Assembly (NCBI RefSeq): GCF_003473485.1
Contig: NC_053046.1
Location: 36,665,832 to 36,729,831, forward strand
Source of the DNA: Medicago truncatula
Taxonomy: Eukaryota > Streptophyta > Magnoliopsida > Fabales > Fabaceae
Reading direction: 5' to 3'
Length of the DNA: 64,000 nt
The notes beneath the pieces are model-generated. The model did not search any database and had not been told where the DNA came from. It saw nothing but the letters and a program-made list of their open reading frames with translations. The position numbers and the translations under genes are program-made. Below are positions 21,980-32,800 of the stretch, in pieces. Within the stretch, counting starts at the first letter, position 1; every line of letters starts with the position of its first letter.

Positions 21980-23731
21980 TCAAGCAATAGCCTTCTGGCC
22001 ATGATCAATGACAACATTAGAAACAAACTTTTTCCAAAACCAATGAGACTTCCACACTTTATTCATTTCTTCAATGGGAACGTTGTTTGTCTCAGGAAGA
22101 AACAAGGCAACGAAAATTGACATGATGAGCACAAAGCCAGCAAAGAAGAAGAAAAGTCCAAACTTCAAGTGACAAAGCATGGTAAGAAAAACTTGAGCAA
22201 TGATAAAGGTGAACAACATGTTCACTGCAACATTGGTAGCTTGACCTGCAGATCGGACTTCAAGAGAGCATATTTCACTGGGAACTAACCATCCCAGCGC
22301 ACCCCAAGACCATGCAAATGCCGCAACATATAGACATATAAAGACTAAGAGAAGATCAGCTTCAGTTTTTGTAAACGAGCCTTCACCGCTAACTCCAAGT
22401 TTGATAGCAATCATACTTCCAACAGCAATCTACAATCAATGATTATATCCTTTATATTATTTATGCTTGGAAACGACTTATGTATAATAATTTTGAAGGC
22501 TTAATTAATATAAATAATTAATTATAGTTAAGTTGAAGTTTTCACCTGGCAAATAAACATTTGGATACCGCCTTCAAGGAACAAAGTCCTTCGTCCAAAT
22601 TTGTCCACCGTATAGATGGAAATTAAAGTAGCAACAACATTAACACCTCCGCTAATTACTGCAGAAATGAGAGAAGCATCATTTCCAAAGCCCAGAGTTT
22701 TGAAAAGGACAGGTGCATAAAACATGATAACATTGATTCCGGTGAGTTGTTGGAAGAATGGAATGAGAGAGCAAAAAGTGAGTTGAGGCCTGTATCTTGT
22801 TTGTGTAATATTTTTCCATGGGTGCTCCACCTTTTTGGCTTCCTCGCTAGCATCGATTAGATCTTGAAACTCCTCGTCAACATTATCAATGCCACGAATC
22901 TTTTGCAACATTTCCTTAGCTCCTTCTGTTTGACCTCTTTCAATCAAAGAGTTTGGTGTGTCACCTAAGAAAAAAGATCCTACACACAACATGACTGCTG
23001 GAACGGCTCCAAGGCCCAAAGAAATTCTCCATCCATTCTCAAGCTTGGAAGTCCCGTAGTTAATAAGATTTGCAACTAGGATTCCAATTGTACACATCAT
23101 TGAGAATCCAATGTTAAGCGCACCTCTCATCTTTGTCGGAGCCATTTCAGACAAATACACTGGAACAGACTATTTAGGAGCAACAAACAAAATCAAATTC
23201 AATCAGTCTTGAAATATTCTCAACCTTTTATACATCAAAACATGAAAGAAAAAGAATGATATCAATTTATACCTGATTACAATATCCTACACCAAAACCA
23301 AGCAATAGGCGACCGATGATAAGCATTCCAACATTGACAGCCAAACCATTCAGCAATGCACCAACAAGGAAAAACAAGCCACCTGCAAACATTGAGATCT
23401 TGCGTCCAAACACTCTTGTAGTAGTGGAAGCAAAGAAAGACGCTATTAACGCCGCAATATACAAGGAAGATGTGAACAAAGTAAGGAGTTGGTTGTCAAA
23501 TTTGCAATAATTGCTATCATGTCTAGATTCATCTTTCATTTTCTTGTAAACACTGGGGAAGAATTTAACCAAAAATGGTTCCATGGAAGTCACTCCTCCT
23601 GTAATACCAAGATCATAACCAAAAAGAAGACCTCCCATGGCTGCGACCAAACATGTGACAAACACAAATGGTGTGACCTTCCCCTCATATTGCCTTCCAT
23701 TTGTTGAAGAAACTAATACTCCAGCACCCAT
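21980..23731 (-). CDS. STP-type hexose/H+ symporter (sugar transport protein)
   Basis: Three exons (23731-23273, 23169-22546, 22429-21980) join in phase 0 to 510 aa, the usual STP length. The sequence has the major-facilitator sugar-porter signatures [18 protein letters not shown] (33-50), FGRK after the loop, [20 protein letters not shown] at the exon 1/2 junction, [46 protein letters not shown] and [11 protein letters not shown] (473-483). Twelve membrane spans are expected. STPs import monosaccharides across the plasma membrane with protons. Exon 1 has the N-terminal and FGRK motifs. The final residues ...KAIA contain no unusual signal. The exact substrate and which STP paralogue this is cannot be told from sequence alone. 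The gene appears intact. Confidence 0.93.
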
Positions 23732-25251
23732 CTCTCAAATGTGTACGTATCTTAAGGTTATACACTTGTGCTCAAGTTTATTTCTATAAATGTTATATGT
23801 CCAAAATTATGACTGTTTTCTAACATCAACAGTTGCTAATAAGATAAGATGAGAGAAGAAGTCAAAACTAAAACAAATAATTCCTTCAACAGTACATATT
23901 ATTTTAGTATTTTGATTACCTGTGTTCTAGTAATTTGCTATGTTGGGAGCATTTTTCGCTTGATTTGGTCTTAGTACACTATTATAAGGACTTGAGATAC
24001 GCACTAATTCTTGGATTAGATTTTAAAACTTGACGATGGATTAAACCAATTTAAATAAACAGAAAGTTTGTTGGATTTGTTTTATTACGAAAAGCATTTC
24101 TTAAAAAGTTATAATAAATATTTTAATTTTAAATAAGCTTAATGAATATTGATCTATAATATTTTAAATTTTATTTGTATAAATTATTGAACCAATCAAA
24201 ATTTCATCTTGCAGCCCATAAAGGATTAAGTTACGCCATTGTATCAGAAGATGGTATCCGTCACCGTCACTATGGACCTGAAATTTGTGTTGACAATCAA
24301 GAGAATCCAGACAGAGTGTAGCTTAGGGAGGAAGGCCAGGAGTGGTCATCACCGTCATCCTCGTCGACAAGGGTAGTCGGAACCGTTTCAGATGCAACAG
24401 GAAACAGTAACGGTCAATCAATAAATCCATCATCTGCAAAAATGGTTGGTTACTCTTGCTGATTTGTTGAAAAACCTAACTTCAATGAGGAAATCAAGCA
24501 GTACTAATGTGCTAGAATTACAATTATCATCTCATAATGCAACATTATTTGAGGAGGAAAATGAGGTAGTAATTCATAATACCTTGTCACATGGGAAAAG
24601 CATCAGCCAGCCAACACCAATGAAAGTAGTGCAGAGCAAATCTTCAACTGTGGTTGATCATTTTTTATCGGCAGAGCTTGGCTCCCGGGCCTGTCGGGAG
24701 TCATGAATATGTAATAGCTTGGAACTATTTTGGCCTAGGAAACGTCAAGGCAGTTCCCTGTATAAAATACCTTGTCTGTGTCTATACACCTGACATTGTT
24801 TGTTATCCTCATTGAAACATTATCCAATAATAATAAAGTATTCAATTGGTTTTGATCACCACTTTTCTGTTGACTGTATTGGCCATAGTGGTGGTATCGT
24901 CGTTCTTTGGCGTCATGCTGCTCATTGTTCAATCATGAATTATTCTCAAAACTTTATAAATATGTTCGCTCTTTTCTTTGGCGGGTAGCTCATGGCTGCC
25001 TCCACACACGTTCTCGGCTGATTTAGAGAGGAATACCCTGCGCTGATAATTGTGTGTATTATGAAGAGATGGCGAAAACTCAAATTCACATCTTCTTTGT
25101 CTGCCCAAAAGCTCTAAACTATTGGGAATTGGTGCAACTTGACCCCATAATCTGCAACTTGATGCTCACCACTAACAATTTACTTCACTCTTATTTGATT
25201 CTTTTGATAGGTTGACTTCTGAACAACAGTCCATGGTGTCAATGATGCTAG

Positions 25252-25578
25252 CAGGGGCGGATCTAGAATGATGGTTTGGTGTGGCAATATTATAAAAGAT
25301 TTTTTTTTTTTAGTGTACATTTGATTTATAATACGATATATATATTAGTAATGCAAAAATTAAACAGAAAAAGCACTATAGCGAAGTGGCTAAGGTAAGT
25401 TTGTTACATTTCTATGTCTCAGGTTTGAATCTCATCCACCACACTTTTGATGATTTTCTTCTTAAAAACAACGGTTCTCGGAGTTGAACTGTGGACGTGA
25501 CTATAAATAAAGGACTATCTACCACTGGACCACACATTGATTTGTGCCACACCATGCCTAACACTAGATCCGCCCTTG
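25252..25578. mobile_element. hAT-type MITE inserted in the LINE, exact 8-bp duplication
   Basis: The termini are CAGGGGCGGATCTAG and, inverted, CAAGGGCGGATCTAG. The octamer GATGCTAG flanks both ends (25244-25251, 25579-25586). Removing the element and one octamer restores the LINE reading SMMLGRLWKNRNSKLW. The interior carries two tRNA-like box A/box B pairs in divergent orientation (reported separately). It has no transposase ORF, so it is non-autonomous. Confidence 0.9.
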
Positions 25579-25803
25579 GATGCTAGGGAGATTGTGGAAA
25601 AACCGTAATTCTAAATTGTGGAGAATTCAAATTCTCCGTCTCCAGTCATTGTGTGACGAGCGAAATATACTCTCAACGGATAGGCATTGTATACAACAAC
25701 ATAAGAATCGAGGTCAGAATGTGCAACATGTGCTTTCATGGTTCAAACCGCAACTTACCCACTTGAAGTGTAATGTTGATTGTGCACTCTTCAACAACAA
25801 CAC

Positions 25804-26309
25804 AATCACATGTTATGGATTTCGCTTTCGTAACTCATCAAGTAACCTTGTGTCAAGAGTGTCGAATTTCGTTTCGCAGCTCTTGCCCCCTACCTGAAGC
25901 TTTGGGTTTATACGAGGCCATCAAGTTTGCTATTGCTCGAGACATGTCATCCGTAATTTTCGAATTTGACTCCAAAATTATTGTTGACAAAATGAGATTG
26001 GAGACATCTTCGCTAAATGTAAGGACCTTTTATTAACTCACAATATTTCCGTTGTGAATCACATGTTATGGATTTCGCTTTCGTAACTCATCAAGTAACC
26101 TTGTGTCAAGAGTGTCGAATTTCGTTTCGCAGCTCTTGCCCCCTGCCTGAAGCTTTGGGTTTATACGAGGCCATCAAGTTTGCTATTGCTCGAGACATGT
26201 TATCCGTAATTTTCGAATTTGACTACAAAATTATTGTTGGCAAAATGAGATTGGAGACATCTTCGCTAGATGTAAGGACCTTTTATTAACTCACAATATT
26301 TCCGTTGTG
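25804..26309 (+). repeat. 253-bp tandem duplication of the LINE RNase H region
   Basis: The unit starting AATCACATGTTATGGATTTC at 25804 begins again at 26057, exactly 253 bp later, and the second copy runs to about 26309. The copies differ at about five positions (for example CCCTACC/CCCTGCC, CATGTCATC/CATGTTATC), close to 2% divergence. Both encode the same degenerate RNase H-like stretch. Confidence 0.88.
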
Positions 26310-26451
26310 AATCATGTTAGGAGGCAAGCAAATAAGATTGTACATACCCTAAACCCATATATTTCATGATGTCCCCCTTATTTATACTCTTTAATTATTT
26401 ATAAAATGACCTAAGTTTGTCTTTGCTCGAAAAATTATCTTTGATCCCCTC

Positions 26452-26568
26452 TTTTTTTTTTTTGTGGTGGTCGGAGTTTGAATCCCGAACCTTGCATATA
26501 TTATGCATTGTCTCTAAACCACATATAATATGCAATACTACCAACCAACTGAGCTAAGCTCACATGGA
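26452..26568 (-). mobile_element. tRNA-related SINE-like copy, divergent
   Basis: On the minus strand it reads CCATGTGAGCTTAGCTCAGT, with a good box A (TAGCTCAGTTGG). Next come a TGCATATTATATG segment, a box-B-like GATTCAAACTCC and a terminal A-run (T-run at 26452). It has the same architecture as 48013-48146 but a different middle. Confidence 0.6.
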
Positions 26569-27512
26569 CGATCACATGATTTCTATTGGTTTAATAATTA
26601 ATTTTAATCAATTAATTAGTATAGTTATGGTATTAGTACCTTTTGACAACGCATTTTATTCTTTTTAAATACGACATACGTATCGTAGTTTATTTTGATA
26701 TACGGTATGTGTGTGTCTTGACACTTATTTAATTTAAATAATTGTAATTTGTTTGTGATGATGGGAAGCATCGCCAAATAAGGACATCAGAGGAGAGATT
26801 TGAGAAATCAACTCATAGACTAAAGGCTTGTAAAATAATTTATTTATTTTGTCTTTTGAGTCCGGTGACCATAACTATACTACCTAATCTTTTATCATTT
26901 GATGTATGTGATCTTTTATTGTTTTATCTATGTTATGTATGAAAAATATGTTTAATTAACGAGATGTATGCTTATAATATTTTTGAATGTATGCTTGTGT
27001 GTATGAGATATATATCGTTGAGATCGCCTGATTAAAATCCCTCATACTCATCAAGACTAATATTGAAAATGTATAGATTTCACCTTAACGAGATGCATTT
27101 TCTATACTTGTAAAGATGTGTAAATATAATCAAATGTTTTTCATATTTTAGCACTCAACAGTAAGATGTGTAAATATAAAGTTGAATGTTTTTCAAATTT
27201 TAGCATCCATCAAGACTAATATTAAGATGCAATTTCTGTACTTGTATAAGATGTATTTTCTATACTAGTAAGGTACAAAAAGATAAATGTAATTTGCTAA
27301 AAAAAAAAAGATAAATGTAATGTCTCACTGCTAATTTTCAGGTCCAACTTAACTAATTATAATAAGACTATAAAGTTTTTGCTCAAAAAAAGAAAGACAG
27401 TTTAAAAGCAAAAATCGAAAACAATCCCTACGATGGATCAGAATTGAGGGAGAGAGAGAAAGACTTACAATGAACAATAAAGAGTGATAATTACCTTCTC
27501 ATAGACTTAATT

Positions 27513-27752
27513 ATTACCTCCGTCCCTAATTATGGGCCTTTTTAAAAAAATAACAGGAATTAAGAAAATTGATAATGGTAATAAATTTATTTGTAATTAC
27601 TATTGATTTTACAATTTTATCCTTTAAGAGAAAGGTAATGTATATTTTCAAAATAGTATTTAATGTTGATTGAAGAAAAAGATATAAAGAAAAGGTATTT
27701 AGGAGATAATTTTTTTTTAAAAAAGAGTCTTGTATTTAGGGAGAGAAGTAGT
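27513..27752. mobile_element. Stowaway-like MITE, degenerate
   Basis: The left end ACCTCCGTCCCTAATTATGG and the right end ATTTAGGGAGAGAAGTAG are imperfect inverted repeats of the Stowaway CTCC(C)TCCGT type. The TA duplication is unclear. About 240 bp, no ORF. Confidence 0.55.
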
Positions 27753-28223
27753 ATCTTTTAAAGAAAATAAAGACTATTTAATCTAAAGAACCAACCTTTT
27801 CTCTTATATATAAGATCCATATATATATTGTATGCATAGTCAATATCAAACAAAAGAGGAGTTACTGATGGTATTTTATAATTATTCTTTAGAATATCAA
27901 TTATGTACTTTGTTTATATGTCCAAAAGTTACATTGATTTCATAGTTTCATTTTTCTGTTTTTTAAAGATGATTCGATAGTTTCATGTTATTGTCCTTTT
28001 TTGTTTTGAAAATATTAATTTGCCCTTTTTCTTTTTTGACCGATTTGAATTGTTGACCAGATGAATATAGATTAATTATGTTTACTATTTTATATTTATA
28101 TTAAAGGAAATAATTGATTTAACATATCAATAAAATAAAAAAAAAGTATTCAATGGTCAAGGCAGGTTCTCCATTTATACATGTCATTGGGAAAAGAAAA
28201 AAAAAACAAAGAACTCATAATCT

Positions 28224-28736
28224 ATGAACAAGATGAACACAAGGAACTCTACTACTCTTACATTGGCATTTTTATTTGCTTTCTTCATCGTTGCATCAGG
28301 TTTGAAATCGACGATTGAATTTCCCATAGATATTTTTATTTTTATGAAATATCATATTGTGATTTATTTACCAAATCACCCTTTAAATAGTATCTTCAAT
28401 TTAGTCCCTAAACCAGCAAAAACCAAATAAATTTTGAACACTCACCAATTTAACCATTGTTGTCAAAATGTTAAAGACTAAATATATTGGTTTATTGACT
28501 TATGCCATATATATCACAAGCAAATTAGTTATGATATTCTTTTGTTGTATTTGTATGTAGATTTATGCATGAAATCAGAAGCACAACATCCAATTGTGAG
28601 CTGGCCCTGTGTATCACCAAAACCATGCAAAGTTAGCGGCACTTTTACTTGCCCATGTATTAAGAATCAATGTAAGTGTGGAAAACCTCCTTTAGATGAT
28701 AACAATTCTATTCCATCCTCCTCAATTACAAATTGA
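28224..28736 (+). CDS. Small secreted cysteine-rich peptide (defensin-like / NCR-like)
   Basis: Two exons (28224-28299 and 28561-28736) join to 83 aa. Exon 1 encodes MNKMNTRNSTTLTLAFLFAF and the rest of a hydrophobic signal peptide ending near IVAS. Exon 2 encodes a polypeptide with seven Cys, six of them spaced C-x5-C-x7-C-x-C-x4-C-x-C within about 25 residues, and a Ser/Asn-rich tail. An intron just after the signal peptide plus a short Cys-rich mature part is the layout of plant defensin-like and nodule-specific cysteine-rich (NCR) peptides. I do not recognise the exact subfamily, and the spacing is not the classical four- or six-Cys NCR pattern. The donor (CAG|GTTTGA) is weak but the acceptor (TATGTAG) is good and frame is kept. 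A second ATG at 28233 could also be used. Role and expression are unknown. Confidence 0.65.
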
Positions 28737-29860
28737 GTAATGAGATATCGTGCGGCAATCATAGTGTATCAATAAAAATGTAATAAAAGGTTGATATTGA
28801 TATGATAAGAAAATATTTCATCTTATTTTATTTTTAAACTTTATCTTACGAATGTTTTGTAAGCTTGTTTACCATTTTCTTTCTGTTTCAATATTGATAC
28901 TATTGGATGTTATAAATCAAATCATTTTCAGTATATTTTCCACTTCTTTAACTGATGATATGGGGATTGTTATATTCTCAAGAATCCACCAACGAACGGA
29001 CTTTACATATAGTGTATGTTTGGTTAAGCTATGGTGTCTGTGTTAGTGTCTAATATTTTGTGTTCGATTATCATAACTGAATAAAAAACCATGGGTTGTT
29101 GAAATAACAGTTCTTGACTTCTTCACTTCATATGAACCAAGTTCAGGGGTCTATTCTAGGAAGGACAAATCTATGGTAAACAATGATGACTTAACCATTC
29201 ACTTGTTCCCAATGTTAAATGAAGTCATATCTCAGCTCAAAAACTAGTTTTCTCACTAGTTCAGTTTTGATCGCAATGTAACTCAACCAAGGAAATACTT
29301 AAGTCCTTAACTATTAACTGAATGAAATACCATAGCTTGCTTTTTTATTTTATAAATCTAAACAAAACATTTAATTTAATAGTCCAAAATATAAATAATT
29401 TTTTTACTAACTTCACCCTATTTAATGATATCATTTCGAAAATACTCTTTAGACTTTAACTAACTAAAATTGTAAGATTTCAGTAACCTATTACTCATTA
29501 AACAATTTAGTTTTAACCATCACATTTAATCGGGTACAAGTGCATAATCAAAAATCATAATGCAAACCTGAAATGAACAAAAGAAATCAGAATTTATTTA
29601 ATTGGTGCAAAATTGTGGGAAACAAGTTATGTAATCAGTATGTTAACATAAACCTCATCCTTCTATAACCAACCCCAGAGAACATTCCAGTGAATTTAAC
29701 AAGTTATTAGGTCATCCCTAGGAGCAAAAATTTCCGCCAATTTATCATAAGAGAATAGAAATAATATATCACAGAATGACATATATGTTATTTGCCTTTC
29801 ATGATAGCAACCATAAAACGAACAGAAGCTAACTGGATTAATTTCAATGTCAAAGCAGCC

Positions 29861-32800
29861 TTAGGCACTGTCAGATTCATTTCCTGAATCAATATTCATC
29901 GGTTGTGGTTGAGCATTGTAGACAATCTTCTCATCCTCATAACGTTTTTTATCAACACGAGCTTTTGCCTCGTATGGCTCCTTCTCCTCAGCTGTGCATT
30001 CAACACACAGAAATGACAACTTAGTAACACATGATAGGATTTTATCAGTGATCGAGAATGACATTATGCGAAAATGGAACTGCATATAAAATGAAACAAC
30101 TGTCAAACAGCCATACCTGACATTTTTTTCCAGTTTTCTCCAAGTAACTTTGCCACATCCGTAAATGAAATCCCAGGATTAGCTTTCTTTATATTCTGTC
30201 GTTAAAAAAAGAAAAACCGTTTGAAATTTCTCCATCGATGGTTGTAGACAATCTTGCAGAAGGGAAATGATCATTTCCACACACCCAAATCCAAAACGAC
30301 ACCATTGGCATATATATAACATAAAACACACCTCTCTTTCCATTTGAGAAAAGAACATGAATCCAGACATTCCCCTCTTGGGTGCATTTGGATCCTTTTT
30401 CTTCTTCTGTTTTTTCTTTTTGCCATCTTCATCTGCATCTTTTGATTTCTTCTTAGAAGTAGAAGTAGAAGTAGAAGCAGATGCCTTAGAAGACAGATCC
30501 TTCTTTGGTTCCTTTTTGGCAGGTATCTGAAAATTGGCCATCATTAAGGTGTCAGGAATACCAAAGATGTAAAGAGTAGAGGTGAGGCATCACAAGATAA
30601 TAAAGGAACATAAAACAAATCACATGCCTCTTTCTCATCACCACTTTGGCTAGCATCAGAATCATCTGCCCCAGAATCATCAGTAGGAGACCCTTCATCG
30701 TCCTTTTCGGCAACAAAGTCTTCATCCTGTAGATATTTTCCACCGATTAATATATACAAAAGCAAACGAGACTACCAAAAAATATTTCCACAGGGAACCC
30801 CGCCATAAGACATAGTAGTGTGCATATAAGTCCAGAACAAATGCACACAACTATAATAATATGCAATACAGAAAACACAGGAAAGCAAAAAGGGATAGAT
30901 AATAAACAATAGTCTGGCTGCAAAACAACAGAAATGCAAGCCTGTGAATGCAACGCAGAAATGTAAGCACACTTCAAACATCACTTTATGTTTTTTCCAT
31001 GCTCAAATATTTTCCAATGTTGTTGGATATAAATTAATATGATCCTTGTTTACTTAAATTAGAACGCAAATATACTAAATGCTACTCACAAACAAAATAT
31101 GAGGATAAAAATAAAAAATTATATCAAATATAGATTAGGCACCTCCTCGTCACTTTCATCTTCACCAGCTTCATTTCTGATGCGCTCAAGATGTGGATCA
31201 ACAGCATCATCATCATCACCCTCAAGAACCTTAGCCACACCAGTAGTTGGTTGGGCATCTCCTAAATTCATAATTTTCAAGCCCTTTGAACTGCATGTTC
31301 AGGTAAGGAATGAGTTGTTTATATGACAAACAACTAGTTGCCAAGTAAAATTTGGCAATGAGGTAACATTTACCTGATAAAACCATACAAATTGTGGTAC
31401 TCGTTTCTCTGAATATTACGAAAGAGGTGCTCTTGGTCAGATTTTAGTCTGATAAGAAGGTCAAAATAATGCATATTTGACCCACCAGCAGCATGTCGCT
31501 CAAACTCCACATAGTCAATCTAGTCAGAAACAACGAAACAATCAAAACCTCTAACAGGTGATATCATGCATGACAACCAGTATTTAATATATGATGGTCA
31601 GTAAACAGAACTCAAATTTCACCTCTTCATGAGTAATAAGAGTGGGAGGTTTAGGTAGAAAGAAGAAGCTCTTCTCAAGGGGATACAAAATTCCATCTTC
31701 AGCTTTCAGAGATGATTTCACTGCATAACCATCTTGACAACTCCTAAATTTTCCAGGCTTAGTAACTTTGGCCCCAGACAAGCCACGTAATACTGTGGTG
31801 AACACTTCATGGATAAGCCCCTGATTATTGAATTGTAAATGAAACATATCAACTATTACATTGCATCAGATGCAATATGCACAACCCATAGTGCCAAATT
31901 TACACATCAATCAATCAACTAAAATTATGCTGTTTCTATTTTCCCAAGCATCCCTCAAGAACAGCACCTCGGGGTTGTATATCAACAAATCAATAATCAA
32001 CAGTTTAGGCAATACCTTATACGACAACTCCAATCTGTCTTTGAACTTAGAGTTATACAGATCTTCACTTAATGCCAATTCACTTTCAACCACATAATCA
32101 GTTTCGAACTATACAGAAATGAGCAAAACAATGTTAGCTTCAGAACAACGCAAAATATGTATCACCTAAATTAGTAAACCAGAAACCCATGAGAAATTAC
32201 CTGCATCACAATATGAGGGTACAAAGTTTGTCCTTTTCGAATAGGGGGGTCGAGACTAATAACGACGAAGGTATGTGGCTGATTAGACTACAGATACATA
32301 CAGCCAGTTGACAGGAGAAGTTGTCAGTATACTTAACAAGTCCAGAGAAAAGCATCAATCTTAAGGCATGGTTGGCTGATAAACTATATTAATAGCTAAT
32401 AAGAAAACCAATATCAGTGAAATGAAAGCAATAGATCAGAAAATAAACCTTAGGAAGTAAAAATAGTCGAACTACACTGCTATACTGGATTTTGAAATCA
32501 TTAGCCTGTCCTTGAAGCCGCAAGAATGACAGGTGTAACTCGACACTATATCTTCCCCTGCAGAGTAACACAAATTTCTATCATTAGATATTTGATCTTT
32601 CTCTTGAAAGGTTGTAAACGGAATCAGAAGTATGCAAAGCAGTGATAAGAAACAGAAACTAGTTAATGAACATGTCTGTGTATTTAAAAGGTTACCTTGG
32701 TGTAAGGATTGCAATACCATCAAAGGTAACAACAGCATCTTCACCTCCAGCACCAACGTCGGCCACAGATATTATTTTATCACGGAAAACCTGATACGAA

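Larger units (their letters stand above)
24210..26335 (+). pseudogene. Decayed LINE retrotransposon with internal deletion
   Basis: Conserved LINE blocks appear in order but in broken frames. The ORF1 tail ends GSRACRES (about 24,680). The endonuclease start WNYFGLGNVKAV (about 24,720) is followed by KYSIGFDHHFSVDCIGHSGG (about 24,838). The zinc-binding region of reverse transcriptase then reads GIPCADNCVYYEE... and FFVCPKALNYW (about 25,030-25,130). An RNase H-like end has LKCNVDCALF and EALGLYEAIKFAIARDM. The whole reverse-transcriptase core is missing between about 24,985 and 24,990. A hAT MITE interrupts the element at 25252-25578 and the RNase H part is duplicated. It cannot be functional. 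Boundaries are approximate. Confidence 0.8.

Noticed and set aside
24446..24706. Small protein-coding gene of about 86 aa
   Set aside because: It is the decayed ORF1 tail of the LINE (ends GSRACRES); neighbouring blocks belong to the same element.
25580..26289. RNase H-like genes on the plus strand
   Set aside because: These are fragments of the dead LINE, duplicated in tandem, with no start context or introns.
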